The notes: generated from the sequence alone by a model not told the origin. Shown: positions 42,831-52,581, numbered from the stretch's first letter. The stretch: DNA of 64,000 nucleotides from Haliea sp040221975 (GCA_040221975.1 JAVJWR010000002.1:67555-131554); one strand, 5' to 3'. Made by a program: numbers and translations.

Positions 42831-43301
42831 GTGGAAGTCCTGAAACCGGTGTCATGTGTTCTGGGCTGTGTACTGGCGCTGTCCCCTGCGTTGGCAGCGC
42901 AGGGGCAAGAAGCCGTACTCGAGGATGCCTGGGTGCGTGCGCTGCCGCCAACCCAGGCCAATACGGCAGCCTATGTGACTGTTCGCAATCCGGGGCCGGA
43001 GCCGCTGGTGATCACGGGCGGCGCTGCCGCGCTGGCGGGCCGGCTTGAGCTGCATGATACGGTGGAGGTCGACGGCATGCTGCGCATGCGGCAACAGGAG
43101 TCGGTCACAGTGCCCGCGGGCGAGGCCGTTGCCTTTGCCCCGGGTGGGCTGCATCTGATGCTGCTGGATCTGGAAAGAATGCCCGCCGCGGGCGAGGTGC
43201 TCAAGCTGTGCCTGGAGATCAATGGCGCGCCCGTGTGCACCGAAGCCGAAACCCGGCGCGGACAGGCCAGCCCGGACCGCGAACACCAGCATCACCATTA
43301 A
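42831..43301 (+). CDS. Periplasmic copper chaperone of the PCu(A)C family
   Basis: 156 residues from GTG 42831, with AAGGAGAG nearby upstream. A signal peptide ends about LSPALAAQG. The copper site H-x-M is present: LHDTVEVDGMLRM and PGGLHLMLLDL give the H, M, H and M ligands. The protein ends in His-rich REHQHHH, which may bind extra metal. PCuAC proteins hand Cu(I) to the CuA centre of cytochrome oxidase, and DsbD opposite could keep cysteines of that path reduced. Confidence 0.88.
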   Translation: MEVLKPVSCVLGCVLALSPALAAQGQEAVLEDAWVRALPPTQANTAAYVTVRNPGPEPLVITGGAAALAGRLELHDTVEVDGMLRMRQQESVTVPAGEAVAFAPGGLHLMLLDLERMPAAGEVLKLCLEINGAPVCTEAETRRGQASPDREHQHHH

Positions 43302-43340
43302 TCGACACCGTTGGCCTGTGGCCACGGAAGGAATGCGAAT

Positions 43341-44378
43341 ATGACAGGATTCAGGGGCACCCTCGCCCGCTGGCGCGATGATTACCTGCCGCAGAAGGGC
43401 TGGGCCTACGGGCTGCTGGTGATTGCCGGCTTGTATCTTCTGTTGGCGCTGCTGGTCGGCATGTACTGGAGTGTCACGCCGGCCCCCTTTGACGTCAGCG
43501 AAAAGGCCAGGACCTATGCGGCCGAGGACGGCGCCCGTATCGCTACCGGCTCGACCACCACGGCGGCCCTGATTGGCGCCATGGAAACCCTGCTGGAAAA
43601 GCGCGGTGGCTACCTGTCGAACGATGTGTTCCCGCCCGGCGTCTGGCTGGACAACGTCCCCAACTGGGAGTTCGGGGTGCTGATCCAGTCCCGTGACCTG
43701 GCCCGGGCCATGCGCGAAGTGTTCAGTCGCTCCCAGTCCCAGTCGCGGGAAGACCCGGATCTGGCCCTGGCCGAACCGAAGTTCAATTTCAATTCCGACA
43801 GCTGGATCCTGCCGGCGACCGAGAGCCAGTACGGCGAAGGCGTCAAACTCCTGCGCAGCTATCTGCAGCGGCTGGCGGATACCGATGAAAGCGATGCCCA
43901 GTTCTATGCGCGGGCAGATAACCTGCGCTACTGGTTGTCCACGGTCAGCTCGCGCCTGGGCAGCCTGTCCCAGCGTCTGAGTGCCAGTGTCGGCCAGCGC
44001 CGCCTGAATACGGACCTGGCTGGCGATGACAGTGCCAGCCAATCCACCCCGGCACCGGCCGAGCTCGAGGTGCGTACGCCCTGGGCGGAAATCGATGACG
44101 TGTTCTTCGAGGCGCGCGGCACCGCCTGGGCGCTTATTCACTTCCTCAAGGCAGTGGAAGTGGACTTTGCCGAGGTGCTGGCCAATAAAAACGCCCAGGT
44201 GAGCCTGCAGCAAATCATCCGTGAACTGGAGGCGACCCAGGATACCGTGTGGAGCCCTGTCATTCTCAACGGCAGCGGCCTGGGCCTGCTCGCCAACCAC
44301 TCGCTGGTGATGGCGTCCTACATCAGCCGGGCGAACTCGGCGATGATTGACCTGCGCGATCTGCTGTCGCAGGGCTGA
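43341..44378 (+). CDS. DUF2333 family membrane-anchored protein
   Basis: A protein of 345 residues. One hydrophobic helix (about 21-43, LLVIAGLYLLLALLVGMYW) is followed by a soluble domain. DNVPNWEFGVLIQSRDLARA and VKLLRSYLQRL are typical of DUF2333. GGAAGGAA sits before the ATG. The function is unknown; the family occurs in gammaproteobacteria. Its stop is only 5 bases from that of the convergent pentapeptide gene. Confidence 0.8.
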   Translation: MTGFRGTLARWRDDYLPQKGWAYGLLVIAGLYLLLALLVGMYWSVTPAPFDVSEKARTYAAEDGARIATGSTTTAALIGAMETLLEKRGGYLSNDVFPPGVWLDNVPNWEFGVLIQSRDLARAMREVFSRSQSQSREDPDLALAEPKFNFNSDSWILPATESQYGEGVKLLRSYLQRLADTDESDAQFYARADNLRYWLSTVSSRLGSLSQRLSASVGQRRLNTDLAGDDSASQSTPAPAELEVRTPWAEIDDVFFEARGTAWALIHFLKAVEVDFAEVLANKNAQVSLQQIIRELEATQDTVWSPVILNGSGLGLLANHSLVMASYISRANSAMIDLRDLLSQG

Positions 44379-44383
44379 AGCAG

Positions 44384-44728
44384 CTACCTGCGGTCGTAGC
44401 GCAGGCGGGTGCCGGTATCCAGCGACAGCCGGATCTCGGTGGCGCTGATGGCCTCGGGGAAGTAGGTTCCCGAGAGCTTGGCGTCCAGCAGGCTGGCGCC
44501 CTCCAGATTGGTTTCGCGAAAATCGATCCCGCTAAGGTCTGCATTGCGGAAGTAGGAATTGCTGAAGTCCAGGCCGCGGGCATTCATGTTGCGCAGGTCC
44601 CGGCCGCGGTAATCGCCGCTTTTCAGTTCGCTGGTATCCAGTTTGTCACGCTGTTCGTTGAAGCCCTTGATGTCCTCGTTGCGCAGCAGCTTGTAGAGGG
44701 GGTCCTGTTTGATAAAAGGCTTGGTCAT
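44384..44728 (-). CDS. Pentapeptide-repeat protein
   Basis: 114 residues from the ATG at 44728, which has a GGAAG upstream (the ATG at 44755 lacks this). After KLLRNEDIKGFNEQRDKLD the chain runs through A(D/N)LXX-type repeats: LRNMN, LDFSN, SYFRN, ADLSG, IDFRE, TNLEG, ASLLD, AKLSG. These would form about two coils of a right-handed beta helix. The function is unknown; such short members are common. It is divergent from polB. Confidence 0.75.
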   Translation of the reverse strand: MTKPFIKQDPLYKLLRNEDIKGFNEQRDKLDTSELKSGDYRGRDLRNMNARGLDFSNSYFRNADLSGIDFRETNLEGASLLDAKLSGTYFPEAISATEIRLSLDTGTRLRYDRR

Positions 44729-44802
44729 GATGATCTTCCGGAAAATATGGGGCACGATTAATGGTATGGTCGAGGTTCATAGCTTAAGCCACCCGGTCGA
44801 CC

Positions 44803-47214
44803 GTGCCTAGCACGCCCGCGCAGAACCCGCCTTCACGGGTGCAGCGCGAGGGTTTCCTGCTCACCCGCCAGTGGCGGGATACCGCGTCGGGCATCGAACT
44901 GGAGCTGTGGTTTGCCAGCGCAAGCGGCCCCCTGCAGGTGCTAATCAGCGGCGAGCGCAGCGTGTTCTTTCTCGCCGCGGATGCGGCAGAGCAGCACCGG
45001 GGACTGCTGGCCCTGCAGGCCGGTGTCGAGGTGGCGCCCGTGGCCCTGCGCAATTTCCTTCTGCAACCGGTCGTGGCTGTGTACAGTCGCAGCTATCGCC
45101 AGTCCAGGCAGCTGGCGGACCAGCTCAGCGCGCGCGGCGCCGAGCCGCTGGAGGCGGATATCAACCCCGCGGATCGCTTCCTCATGGAGCGCTTCATTGC
45201 CGGTGGCGCCTGTGTCGCCGGCATTGCCGCCAGCAGCGGCAGTTTTACCCGGATGCGTGAGGTGGCGCTGCGCCCGGCGACCCTGCGCCCGGCCCTCAGG
45301 CAGGTCTCCTTCGATATCGAGACCGCGATGGAGGGGCTGCAGCTCTACTCCATTGCAGTTCACGCTACCGCCCCGGATGGTGAAGTCCGCAAGGTGTTCA
45401 TGCTGGGCGAGGCTGTGGCCGGCGGAGGTGTGGCCGTCGGAGGTGCGGCCGGCGAGTACGTGGTGTCGTTGCCCTCGCAGCAGGCCCTGCTGCAGGCCTT
45501 TCTGGAGTTTGTCGCCGACTGCGACCCGGACGTGCTGGTGGGCTGGAACGTGGTCAATTTCGACACCTGGTACCTGCAGCGGCTGGCGGACAGCCTGGGC
45601 GTGCCCCTGTGTCTGGGTCGTGGCGGCGCCCCGGTGCAGTGGCGGGAACTGGACGATGACGGCGAGCGCCGAACGGCCCGGGTACCCGGGCGCCTGCTGC
45701 TGGACGGCATCGAATTGTTGCGGGCCGCGTTCTATCGCTTCGAGAGCTTTTCGCTGGAAGCGGTGGCGCGGGAACTGCTGGGCGAGGGCAAGCTGCTGCA
45801 TGGCAATGACCGCGGCGAGGAAATCGGCCGTCTGTTCCGGGAGGACAAGGCGCGGCTGGCAGCCTACAACCTGCGTGACTGCGAACTGGTATCGAGGATC
45901 TTTGCCCAGACCCGCCTGCTGGAGTTTGCCCTGGCCCGCAGTGTCATCACCGGGCTCAACCCGGACCGCCTCGGTGGCTCGGTAGCCTCTTTCGACAACC
46001 TTTATCTACCGCGCCTGCACCGTGCGGGCTTCGTCGCGCCCAACGCCAGCAGCGATCACAGCGCGAGTCCCGGCGGCTTCGTGCTCGACTCCCAGCCAGG
46101 TCTGTATGACCACGTGCTGGTGCTGGACTTCAAGAGCCTGTATCCCAGCATTATCCGTACCTTCGCCGTCGATCCGCTGGGGCTGGCCCTGGCCCTGCAC
46201 GGAGAGTTGGCAGAGGGCGACACGGTACCGGGCTTCGCGGGCGCCCGTTTCGCTCGCAGTGGCCATATTCTGCCAGCCCTGATTACATCCCTCTGGGAGC
46301 AACGGGACGCGGCCAAGGCGGCGGCGGATGCGCCGTTGTCGCAGGCGATCAAGATCATCATGAATTCCTTCTACGGCGTGCTCGGCAGCCCCGGTTGCCG
46401 CTTCTTCGACGCTCGTCTGGCCAGCAGCATCACCCGCCGCGGCCACGAAATCCTGTTGCGCACGCGCGAGCGTATCGAGGCCAGTGGCCACCGGGTCATC
46501 TATGGCGATACCGACTCCGTGTTTGTCTGGATCGCCGAGGCGCACAGCGACGCCGGGGCAGAGCAGGCGGGCCGGATGCTGCAGGCGGACCTGAACAGCT
46601 GGTGGCAGCAGCACCTGCAGCAGGAGTTCGGCCTGGCCAGCGCGCTGGAGCTGGAGTTCGAAACCCACTACCGGCGTTTCCTGATGCCTACCATCCGCGG
46701 CTCCGAAAAAGGCAGCAAGAAGCGTTACGCGGGTCTTGTTGGCAGCGGCGACGCGCAGCGTCTGGTGTTCAAGGGTCTGGAGAACGTGCGCAGCGACTGG
46801 ACCCGGCTGGCGCGGGATTTCCAGGAGGAGCTGTACCGGCGGATATTTCTGGACCAGCCCTGGGACGACTATGTGCGCGAGACAACCGCCGGTTTGCTGG
46901 CGGGTCGCCACGACTCAGGCCTGGTGTACCGCAAGCGCCTGCGCCGCCGCCTGGATGACTACCGGCGCAATGTGCCGCCCCACGTGCAGGCTGCGCGCCG
47001 CTACCCGGAGCAGGGGTTGCCGCTGCCGCGCCGCGGCGACTGGGTGGAGTACGTGATGACCATCGCGGGACCGGAGCCGGCCGCCGCACCGCGCTCGCCG
47101 CTGGATCACGAACACTATGTCGAGCGGCAATTGGAGCCCGTGGCGGACGGTATCCTCGGGTTGCTGGGGACCTCCTTCAGCGCGGTAACCGGGCGCCAGA
47201 TCGATCTGTTCTGA
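44803..47214 (+). CDS. polB: DNA polymerase II (family B)
   Basis: A family B polymerase of 803 residues from GTG. Exo I is in SFDIETAMEGLQLYSI, Exo II in GWNVVNFDTWYLQ, and Exo III in YNLRDCELV. Motif A is DFKSLYPSIIRTF, motif B is KIIMNSFYGVLG and motif C is YGDTDSVFVW. All catalytic aspartates are present. In enterics it is SOS-induced and takes part in lesion bypass and restart. No LexA box is visible in the 74 bases upstream. Confidence 0.95.
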   Translation: MPSTPAQNPPSRVQREGFLLTRQWRDTASGIELELWFASASGPLQVLISGERSVFFLAADAAEQHRGLLALQAGVEVAPVALRNFLLQPVVAVYSRSYRQSRQLADQLSARGAEPLEADINPADRFLMERFIAGGACVAGIAASSGSFTRMREVALRPATLRPALRQVSFDIETAMEGLQLYSIAVHATAPDGEVRKVFMLGEAVAGGGVAVGGAAGEYVVSLPSQQALLQAFLEFVADCDPDVLVGWNVVNFDTWYLQRLADSLGVPLCLGRGGAPVQWRELDDDGERRTARVPGRLLLDGIELLRAAFYRFESFSLEAVARELLGEGKLLHGNDRGEEIGRLFREDKARLAAYNLRDCELVSRIFAQTRLLEFALARSVITGLNPDRLGGSVASFDNLYLPRLHRAGFVAPNASSDHSASPGGFVLDSQPGLYDHVLVLDFKSLYPSIIRTFAVDPLGLALALHGELAEGDTVPGFAGARFARSGHILPALITSLWEQRDAAKAAADAPLSQAIKIIMNSFYGVLGSPGCRFFDARLASSITRRGHEILLRTRERIEASGHRVIYGDTDSVFVWIAEAHSDAGAEQAGRMLQADLNSWWQQHLQQEFGLASALELEFETHYRRFLMPTIRGSEKGSKKRYAGLVGSGDAQRLVFKGLENVRSDWTRLARDFQEELYRRIFLDQPWDDYVRETTAGLLAGRHDSGLVYRKRLRRRLDDYRRNVPPHVQAARRYPEQGLPLPRRGDWVEYVMTIAGPEPAAAPRSPLDHEHYVERQLEPVADGILGLLGTSFSAVTGRQIDLF

Positions 47215-47220
47215 GCGAGC

Positions 47221-47241
47221 GCCATGTCACAGTGACATGGC
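47221..47241. other. Perfect 10-bp palindrome between polB and the adenosine kinase gene
   Basis: GCCATGTCAC, one base, then GTGACATGGC. It lies in the 34-base gap between the two convergent genes. It could act as a hairpin terminator in both directions, although no T tract follows. TGTCAC/GTGACA is also the kind of symmetry seen in operators. Confidence 0.55.
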
Positions 47242-47248
47242 AGGAGTG

Positions 47249-48250
47249 TCAGTCGCCGAAGAACTCCGCCCGCAGTGCCGGGTAGTCCGCCGCCGGCAGG
47301 CGCGGGCCGAAATTGGCGACCACGCGCCCGGCAGCGAGGCTGGCGAAGCGGCCGGCGGTGGCGTGGTCCTCACCGCGACCGAGGGCGTACAGGAAGGCGC
47401 CGGCAAACATGTCGCCGGCACCGTTGCTGTCCACCGCCTGCACCCGGTGGGGCGGAATATCCTCCCGCCGTTCGCCGTCCCAGGTGATCGCGCCCTCGGC
47501 ACCACAGGTAATGACAAAGCTGCGGGCGACCGGTTTCAGCCGTTCGATGGCGACGTCCAGGCGGTCCGTACGACCCCAGCACAGGGCCTCGTCGCGGTTG
47601 CAGAACACCAGGTCCAGTTGCCTGCCAATGATCGCCTGCAAGCCCTCGCGAAAGTACTCGACCATGCCCGGGTCCGAGAAGCTGAGTGAGGTCTTTACCC
47701 CGGCGGCCTCCGCCAGCTCGCGGGCGCGGATCGCCGCGGCGCGGCCGGTATCCGAGGTGACCAGGTAGCCCTCTATGTAAAGATACTCGGATGCGGCCAG
47801 CGCGGCGGGATCCAGCTGCTCGACGGACAGGGTTTCGCTGACACCGAGAAACGTGTTCATGCTGCGTTCCGCGTCCGGGGAAATCAGTACCAGGCATTTG
47901 CCGGTGGTACCCGCCGGGCGGCCCCGGGCCATGCTGTGGTCGACGCCGGCGGCCTCCAGGTCGCGGACATAAATGGTGCCATCGTCGTCGTCCGCGACCT
48001 TGCAGCTCATGAAGGTGGGAGCGCCAAATTGTGCGGCGGCAATCATGGAGTTGCCGGCACTGCCGCCGCTGGCGTGGCTGGCTTTCACCAGGTGGCCCTG
48101 CAGCTGCTGGAGAAGCTCCGCCTGGCGGGCCTCGTCTACCAGGGTCATCAGGCCCTTGTCCACGCCCATGCCGACGAGTTCATCATCCTGTACCTGGATT
48201 TCGGTGTCGACGAGGGCGGCACCCATGCCGTAAATTGCGTATTTTTTCAT
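47249..48250 (-). CDS. PfkB family sugar kinase, probable adenosine kinase
   Basis: A protein of 333 residues. The start is YAIYGMGAALVDTEIQV, ASGGSAGNSMIAAAQFG and CKVADDDDGTIYV form the substrate lid, and DSNGAGDMFAGAFLYAL is the ATP-site motif with the catalytic Asp. The N-terminal region fits the bacterial adenosine kinase group of the ribokinase family, but other nucleosides or ribose are possible. It is convergent with polB. Confidence 0.85.
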   Translation of the reverse strand: MKKYAIYGMGAALVDTEIQVQDDELVGMGVDKGLMTLVDEARQAELLQQLQGHLVKASHASGGSAGNSMIAAAQFGAPTFMSCKVADDDDGTIYVRDLEAAGVDHSMARGRPAGTTGKCLVLISPDAERSMNTFLGVSETLSVEQLDPAALAASEYLYIEGYLVTSDTGRAAAIRARELAEAAGVKTSLSFSDPGMVEYFREGLQAIIGRQLDLVFCNRDEALCWGRTDRLDVAIERLKPVARSFVITCGAEGAITWDGERREDIPPHRVQAVDSNGAGDMFAGAFLYALGRGEDHATAGRFASLAAGRVVANFGPRLPAADYPALRAEFFGD

Positions 48251-48335
48251 TCTCGGTTCGTACTCCCGTGGTCAGCGCGCTATTATCCCTGCCCCCCGAC
48301 CCATTGCAACCGGGTGTGCTGTAAACTGCGAGACC

Positions 48336-50597
48336 ATGGCCAGAACCCGTCGACCTTTCCTGAAGCTGTTCCTTGCCCTCGCGGTCGCGGGGGTGCTGTT
48401 CATGGTGTATCTCGACGTCCGCATAACGGCGACTTTCACCGACAAGATGTGGGAGATACCGGCCAAGGTGTACGCCCGCCCGCTGGAGCTGTTTCCGGGT
48501 GCCACCCTGTCGGCGGATGACCTGGCCTGGGAGCTCGAGATCCTCGGTTACCGCAAGGTCAGCACCCCGCGCCGCCCCGGCGAAGTGGCGCGCGCCGGCA
48601 ACCGCTTTGAACTCTATACCCGCGGCTTCGATTTTCCCGGCGAACGCGAACCGCCCCGGCGGGTGCGCCTGGCCGTGGCGGGCGAGCGCCTGCAGTCACT
48701 GACCGGCAATAGTGGCGCCATTGATCTGATGCGTCTGGACCCGGTGCAGATTGGCGGCATTTATCCCCAGCACGGTGAAGACCGGATCCTGGTGCGCCTC
48801 GAGGATGTGCCGGAAAGCCTGCTGGCGACCCTGCTCGCGGTGGAGGACCAGCGTTTCTACCAGCACTGGGGCTTCTCGCTCACCGGTATTCTGCGCGCGG
48901 CGATCAGCAATCTGCGCTCCGGTCAGGTAGTCGCCGGCGGCAGCACCATCACCCAGCAGTTGGTGAAGAACTACTATCTCACCCCCGAGCGCACCATTGT
49001 CCGCAAGGTGACCGAGCTGTTGATGGCGGTGCTGCTGGAGTTGCACTTCAGCAAGGAGCAGATTCTCGAGAGCTATATCAACGAGGTCTACCTCGGCCAG
49101 GAAGGGCCGCGCGCCATCCATGGTTTCGCGCTGGCCGCGCGCCACTACTTCGACCGGCCGCTGGAGCAGCTGGGGCTGCACCAGCAGGCGCTGCTGGTGG
49201 GCATGGTCAAGGGACCCTCCCTGTACAACCCCCTGCGGAATCCCGAGCGGGCCCGCGAGCGCCGCAATCTGGTTCTGGATGTGATGGTGGAACAGGCGCT
49301 GGTGTCTGCCGAGCAGGCGACCGTCGCCCGCAACATGCCGCTGGATCTCAATAACCGCCAGGGTATACGCGACACCTTTCCCGCCTTTCTCGACCTGGTC
49401 CGGCGCCAGCTGCGGCTGGAGTATCGCGACGAGGACCTGACCACCATGGGGCTCAGTATTTTCACCAGCTTCGATCCACTGATCCAGCGCCAGATCGAGC
49501 ACAGCAGTACCGCCATTCTGAAGCAGCTTGATGCCTCCGGCGAGTTGCAGACAGCCTCTGTCGTTACCCGCTTCGACAGTGGCGAAGTGGCGGCGCTGGT
49601 GGGCGGTCGCCAGGTGCGCTACGCGGGTTTCAACCGGGCCCTGGATGCCCAGCGTCCTGCCGGCTCCCTGCTCAAGCCCGCGGTGTATCTGGCGGCCCTC
49701 GAACAGCCCCGGCGCTACACCCTGGCTACGCCGCTTGCAGACACGCCACTGCAGGTCCCGGGTCCTCGCGGTGAAGTCTGGGAGCCGCGCAACTTCGACC
49801 GCCAGGCCCACGGCGAAGTGCTGCTGCACCGGGCCCTGTCCAATTCCTACAACCTCGCCACCGCCCGGCTGGGACTGGATATCGGCATCGACAGCGTGGT
49901 GGACATGCTGCGCCGTCTCGGTATCGAAGGTCCCATCCCGGAGGTGCCGGCACTGACCCTCGGCGCCGGCGCGTACTCGCCCATGGACATGGCGGCCATG
50001 TACCAGAGCATCGCCGCCGGCGGCTTCCGCATGCCCCTGCGCAGCATCCGCGATATCGTCGACGCCGATGGCAAGCCCCTGCGCCGCTACCCACTGGAAT
50101 ATGACCGTACGGTCAGTCTGCAGGCGATGCACCTGCTGCACTATGCCCTGCGCGAAGTGCTGCGCGAGGGTACCGGACGCGGCGCCTATGCCTATCTGGA
50201 CAACAACTTCCAGGCCGCCGGCAAGACCGGCACCACCAACGATGGTCGCGATTCCTGGTTTGCCGGCTTTTCCGGCGACCTGCTGGCGGTAACCTGGATT
50301 GGTCGCGACGACAACGGCGGTACCGGCCTCACCGGCAGTAGCGGGGCGCTCAAGGTCTGGGCCCACTTCATGGCCAACGCCAGCCAGCGTTCGCTGGCCT
50401 ACCGGATGCCGGAGGACATGCAGCCGCACTGGATCGACAGCGGTACCGGTTACCTCACCGGCGAGGGTTGCCCCGGCGCCCGGCTGATGCCCTTCGTGAC
50501 CGGTTCCGAACCGCGCCAGCGCAGCAATTGCACCGGCAGGGAGAAGTCGGGCACTATCCGGGACTGGTTCCAGTCCCTGTTCAGGGGTGATAACTGA
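48336..50597 (+). CDS. mrcB: Penicillin-binding protein 1B
   Basis: A bifunctional class A PBP of 753 residues. A membrane helix (residues 8-28) comes first, then the UB2H-like segment, and then the GT51 domain with LLAVEDQRFYQHWG, GGSTITQQLVKN and LESYINEVYLGQE. The transpeptidase has SXXK in AGSLLKPAVYL (the catalytic Ser), SXN in SNSYNLA, and KTGTTND. It builds and cross-links peptidoglycan. A lipoprotein gene follows with a one-base overlap. Confidence 0.95.
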   Translation: MARTRRPFLKLFLALAVAGVLFMVYLDVRITATFTDKMWEIPAKVYARPLELFPGATLSADDLAWELEILGYRKVSTPRRPGEVARAGNRFELYTRGFDFPGEREPPRRVRLAVAGERLQSLTGNSGAIDLMRLDPVQIGGIYPQHGEDRILVRLEDVPESLLATLLAVEDQRFYQHWGFSLTGILRAAISNLRSGQVVAGGSTITQQLVKNYYLTPERTIVRKVTELLMAVLLELHFSKEQILESYINEVYLGQEGPRAIHGFALAARHYFDRPLEQLGLHQQALLVGMVKGPSLYNPLRNPERARERRNLVLDVMVEQALVSAEQATVARNMPLDLNNRQGIRDTFPAFLDLVRRQLRLEYRDEDLTTMGLSIFTSFDPLIQRQIEHSSTAILKQLDASGELQTASVVTRFDSGEVAALVGGRQVRYAGFNRALDAQRPAGSLLKPAVYLAALEQPRRYTLATPLADTPLQVPGPRGEVWEPRNFDRQAHGEVLLHRALSNSYNLATARLGLDIGIDSVVDMLRRLGIEGPIPEVPALTLGAGAYSPMDMAAMYQSIAAGGFRMPLRSIRDIVDADGKPLRRYPLEYDRTVSLQAMHLLHYALREVLREGTGRGAYAYLDNNFQAAGKTGTTNDGRDSWFAGFSGDLLAVTWIGRDDNGGTGLTGSSGALKVWAHFMANASQRSLAYRMPEDMQPHWIDSGTGYLTGEGCPGARLMPFVTGSEPRQRSNCTGREKSGTIRDWFQSLFRGDN

Positions 50598-51046
50598 TGC
50601 AAATGACGCTCATGTTCAAGCGCAGCCTGCTGCTGGGCCTAGCCCTGGGGCTGGCGGGGTGCTCGGTCTACACCATGCCCGGCGGTGAGCGTGCGCCGGT
50701 CGAAACCCGGCCGGTTCCGGGAGAAGTCATTCCCGACCCGCGAGAACCGGCGCCGCCTCCGTCCGCGCCGCTGCCACCGGCGACCGATCCCGGGGTCACG
50801 TCTGCCGCCGCCGGTCTGCTGGACAAGGCGCAGGCTGCATCCGCGCAGGGCGACTATGAACAGGCGCTGGCGCTGCTGGAGCGGGCCCAGCGCATTGATC
50901 CCAACAGTGCCCAGGTCTACCTGCGGCTGGCGCGTGTCTATGCCGCCCAGGGCCAGACCGAGAAAGCACGTGATACGGCGTCTCGCGGCACCCTGTATTG
51001 CCGCGATGAGCGCGAGTGCGCGTCCCTGCGCGCACTCGCGCGTTAG
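50597..51046 (+). CDS. TPR lipoprotein, candidate activator of PBP1b (LpoP-like)
   Basis: A protein of 149 residues. The lipobox is LAGC (LLGLALGLAGCSVYTMP). A Pro-rich linker (EPAPPPSAPLPPATD) leads to a TPR pair (KAQAASAQGDYEQALALLER, then DPNSAQVYLRLARVYAAQGQ). In pseudomonads the PBP1b activator LpoP is an outer-membrane lipoprotein with TPRs, and here the gene overlaps the mrcB stop. The tail has two Cys (CRDERECASL). This role is an inference from context. Confidence 0.75.
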   Translation: MQMTLMFKRSLLLGLALGLAGCSVYTMPGGERAPVETRPVPGEVIPDPREPAPPPSAPLPPATDPGVTSAAAGLLDKAQAASAQGDYEQALALLERAQRIDPNSAQVYLRLARVYAAQGQTEKARDTASRGTLYCRDERECASLRALAR

Positions 51047-51058
51047 CGCAGAGCCGCG

Positions 51059-52537
51059 CTAGCGGTTTTCACAGACCACCCGAAAGCCGTCGCTGTCGGG
51101 TTCGAAGCGCAGCTGCTGGTTGATACAGGCGGGATTGTCGCCGGCGGAGTGGCTGACAAAAATGACCTGGGTGTCGCTGTTGGCGGCAATGTGGTCTACC
51201 GCCTGCAGCAGCAGTTTGCGGTGAGCGCCGTCCAGGCCCAGGGTGGGCTCGTCCAGAAGCAGAATGAGCGGCGACTTCACCATCGCCCGGGCCAGCAGCA
51301 CCATGCGCTGCAGGCCGAATGACAGAGTGTCGAAATTGTCCCGGGCGCAGGCCCCGAGACCCAGCGCCGCCAGCCACTGCTCGGCGCTGCGGCGCTGGAC
51401 ATCACCCCAGTCGTCGAACAGGCCGACACTGTCAAAGAAACCCGATACCACCACTTCCACCACTTTCATGTTGCGGGCGAAATTCAGCTGCAGTTGGGTA
51501 TCCAGCTGGCCATATTTCTGCTTGATCTCCCAGATGCTCTCGCCACTGCCGCGTTTGCGCCCGAACAGGGTAATATCCTGGCCGTAGGCCTTGTGGTTGT
51601 CGCCGGTAATCAGGCTCAGCAGGGTGGTCTTGCCGCAGCCATTGGGCCCGGACACGCAGCAGTGCTGGCCCCGATCCAGGCACCAGTCCAGGTCGCGCAG
51701 GACCTGCAGATCGCCGTAGGTCACACTGACATTGCGCAGGTCCAGTAGCGGCCCCTCGGGAATGTTGTAGTTGCGGGGCGCCGGGGCCGGCAGGGCACCC
51801 AGCGTTGGCAGGGGTGGCTGCATCAGGGCCTGCACATCGCTGCGCGCGAGTACTGTCTCGCGCTCCCCCCTGCACAACACCCGGCCCTCGTCGAGTACCA
51901 GCAGGTGGCTGACGCCAGCGGGAATGTCCTCCAGTTGCCGGCACAACAACAGCAGGCTGCGTTCGCCCGCCAGCAATTCGTCGATGGCCTCCTGCATGGC
52001 CTGCTGGCTGGCGCGGTCCAGGCCGTCCAGCGGACTGTCGAGGATCAACAGTGCCGGCTGGCTGAGCAGCGCCCGCACCAGCAGGGTCTTGCGCATTTCA
52101 CCGGTGGAGATAAAGCGCAGGCCCCGGTCCAGAATGTGGCCCAGTCGCAGCCTGTTGACCCAGTCGTCAAAGCGCTGATCCGGCTCGCGTCCGCCGAGAA
52201 TGGCGTCGCGGACCCGGGTGCCGGGGTCCGATGCGTCTGCCCGGTACTCGGAGTCATCGAGCTTGCGATCACGGGCACAGAGGGCCTGGGCCTGCTCAAA
52301 GCAGACATAGGCGATGCCCTCCTGCTCCAGGGCAGAAGAGCTGTGGTAGTCCCCGGAAAAGTGGCTGGCCTGGTGGCTGAGCACCCGCGCCAGGCTGGTC
52401 TTGCCGGCACCGTTGGGCCCGACGCAGGCCCAGTGCTGGCCAGCTCGCAGTTCCCAGTCCAGCTGCCGCAGCGCGGGTTTGGAGCGGTACACGAGGTTGA
52501 CAGCCTGCAGGCTGAGCATGGTCTGGTCGTTGGTCAT
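51059..52537 (-). CDS. modF: Double ATP-binding cassette protein, ModF-like
   Basis: A protein of 492 residues with two ABC domains. Walker A is GPNGAGKTSLAR in the first and GPNGCGKTTLLS in the second. The first domain's signature is degenerate (FISTGEMRKTLL) and its Walker B ends LLILDSPLDG. The second has LSFGLQRMVLL and LLLDEPTLG. There is no membrane gene beside it. In enterics ModF has this build and is linked to molybdate; another role cannot be excluded. It runs convergent to mrcB and the lipoprotein gene. Confidence 0.8.
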   Translation of the reverse strand: MTNDQTMLSLQAVNLVYRSKPALRQLDWELRAGQHWACVGPNGAGKTSLARVLSHQASHFSGDYHSSSALEQEGIAYVCFEQAQALCARDRKLDDSEYRADASDPGTRVRDAILGGREPDQRFDDWVNRLRLGHILDRGLRFISTGEMRKTLLVRALLSQPALLILDSPLDGLDRASQQAMQEAIDELLAGERSLLLLCRQLEDIPAGVSHLLVLDEGRVLCRGERETVLARSDVQALMQPPLPTLGALPAPAPRNYNIPEGPLLDLRNVSVTYGDLQVLRDLDWCLDRGQHCCVSGPNGCGKTTLLSLITGDNHKAYGQDITLFGRKRGSGESIWEIKQKYGQLDTQLQLNFARNMKVVEVVVSGFFDSVGLFDDWGDVQRRSAEQWLAALGLGACARDNFDTLSFGLQRMVLLARAMVKSPLILLLDEPTLGLDGAHRKLLLQAVDHIAANSDTQVIFVSHSAGDNPACINQQLRFEPDSDGFRVVCENR

Positions 52538-52581
52538 GGTTAAATCCTATAATCGACGCCCACCCTGACAGGAAAGCCCCA

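Noticed and set aside
44729..44802. LexA site expected upstream of polB
   Set aside because: No CTG-N10-CAG match of useful quality is present.
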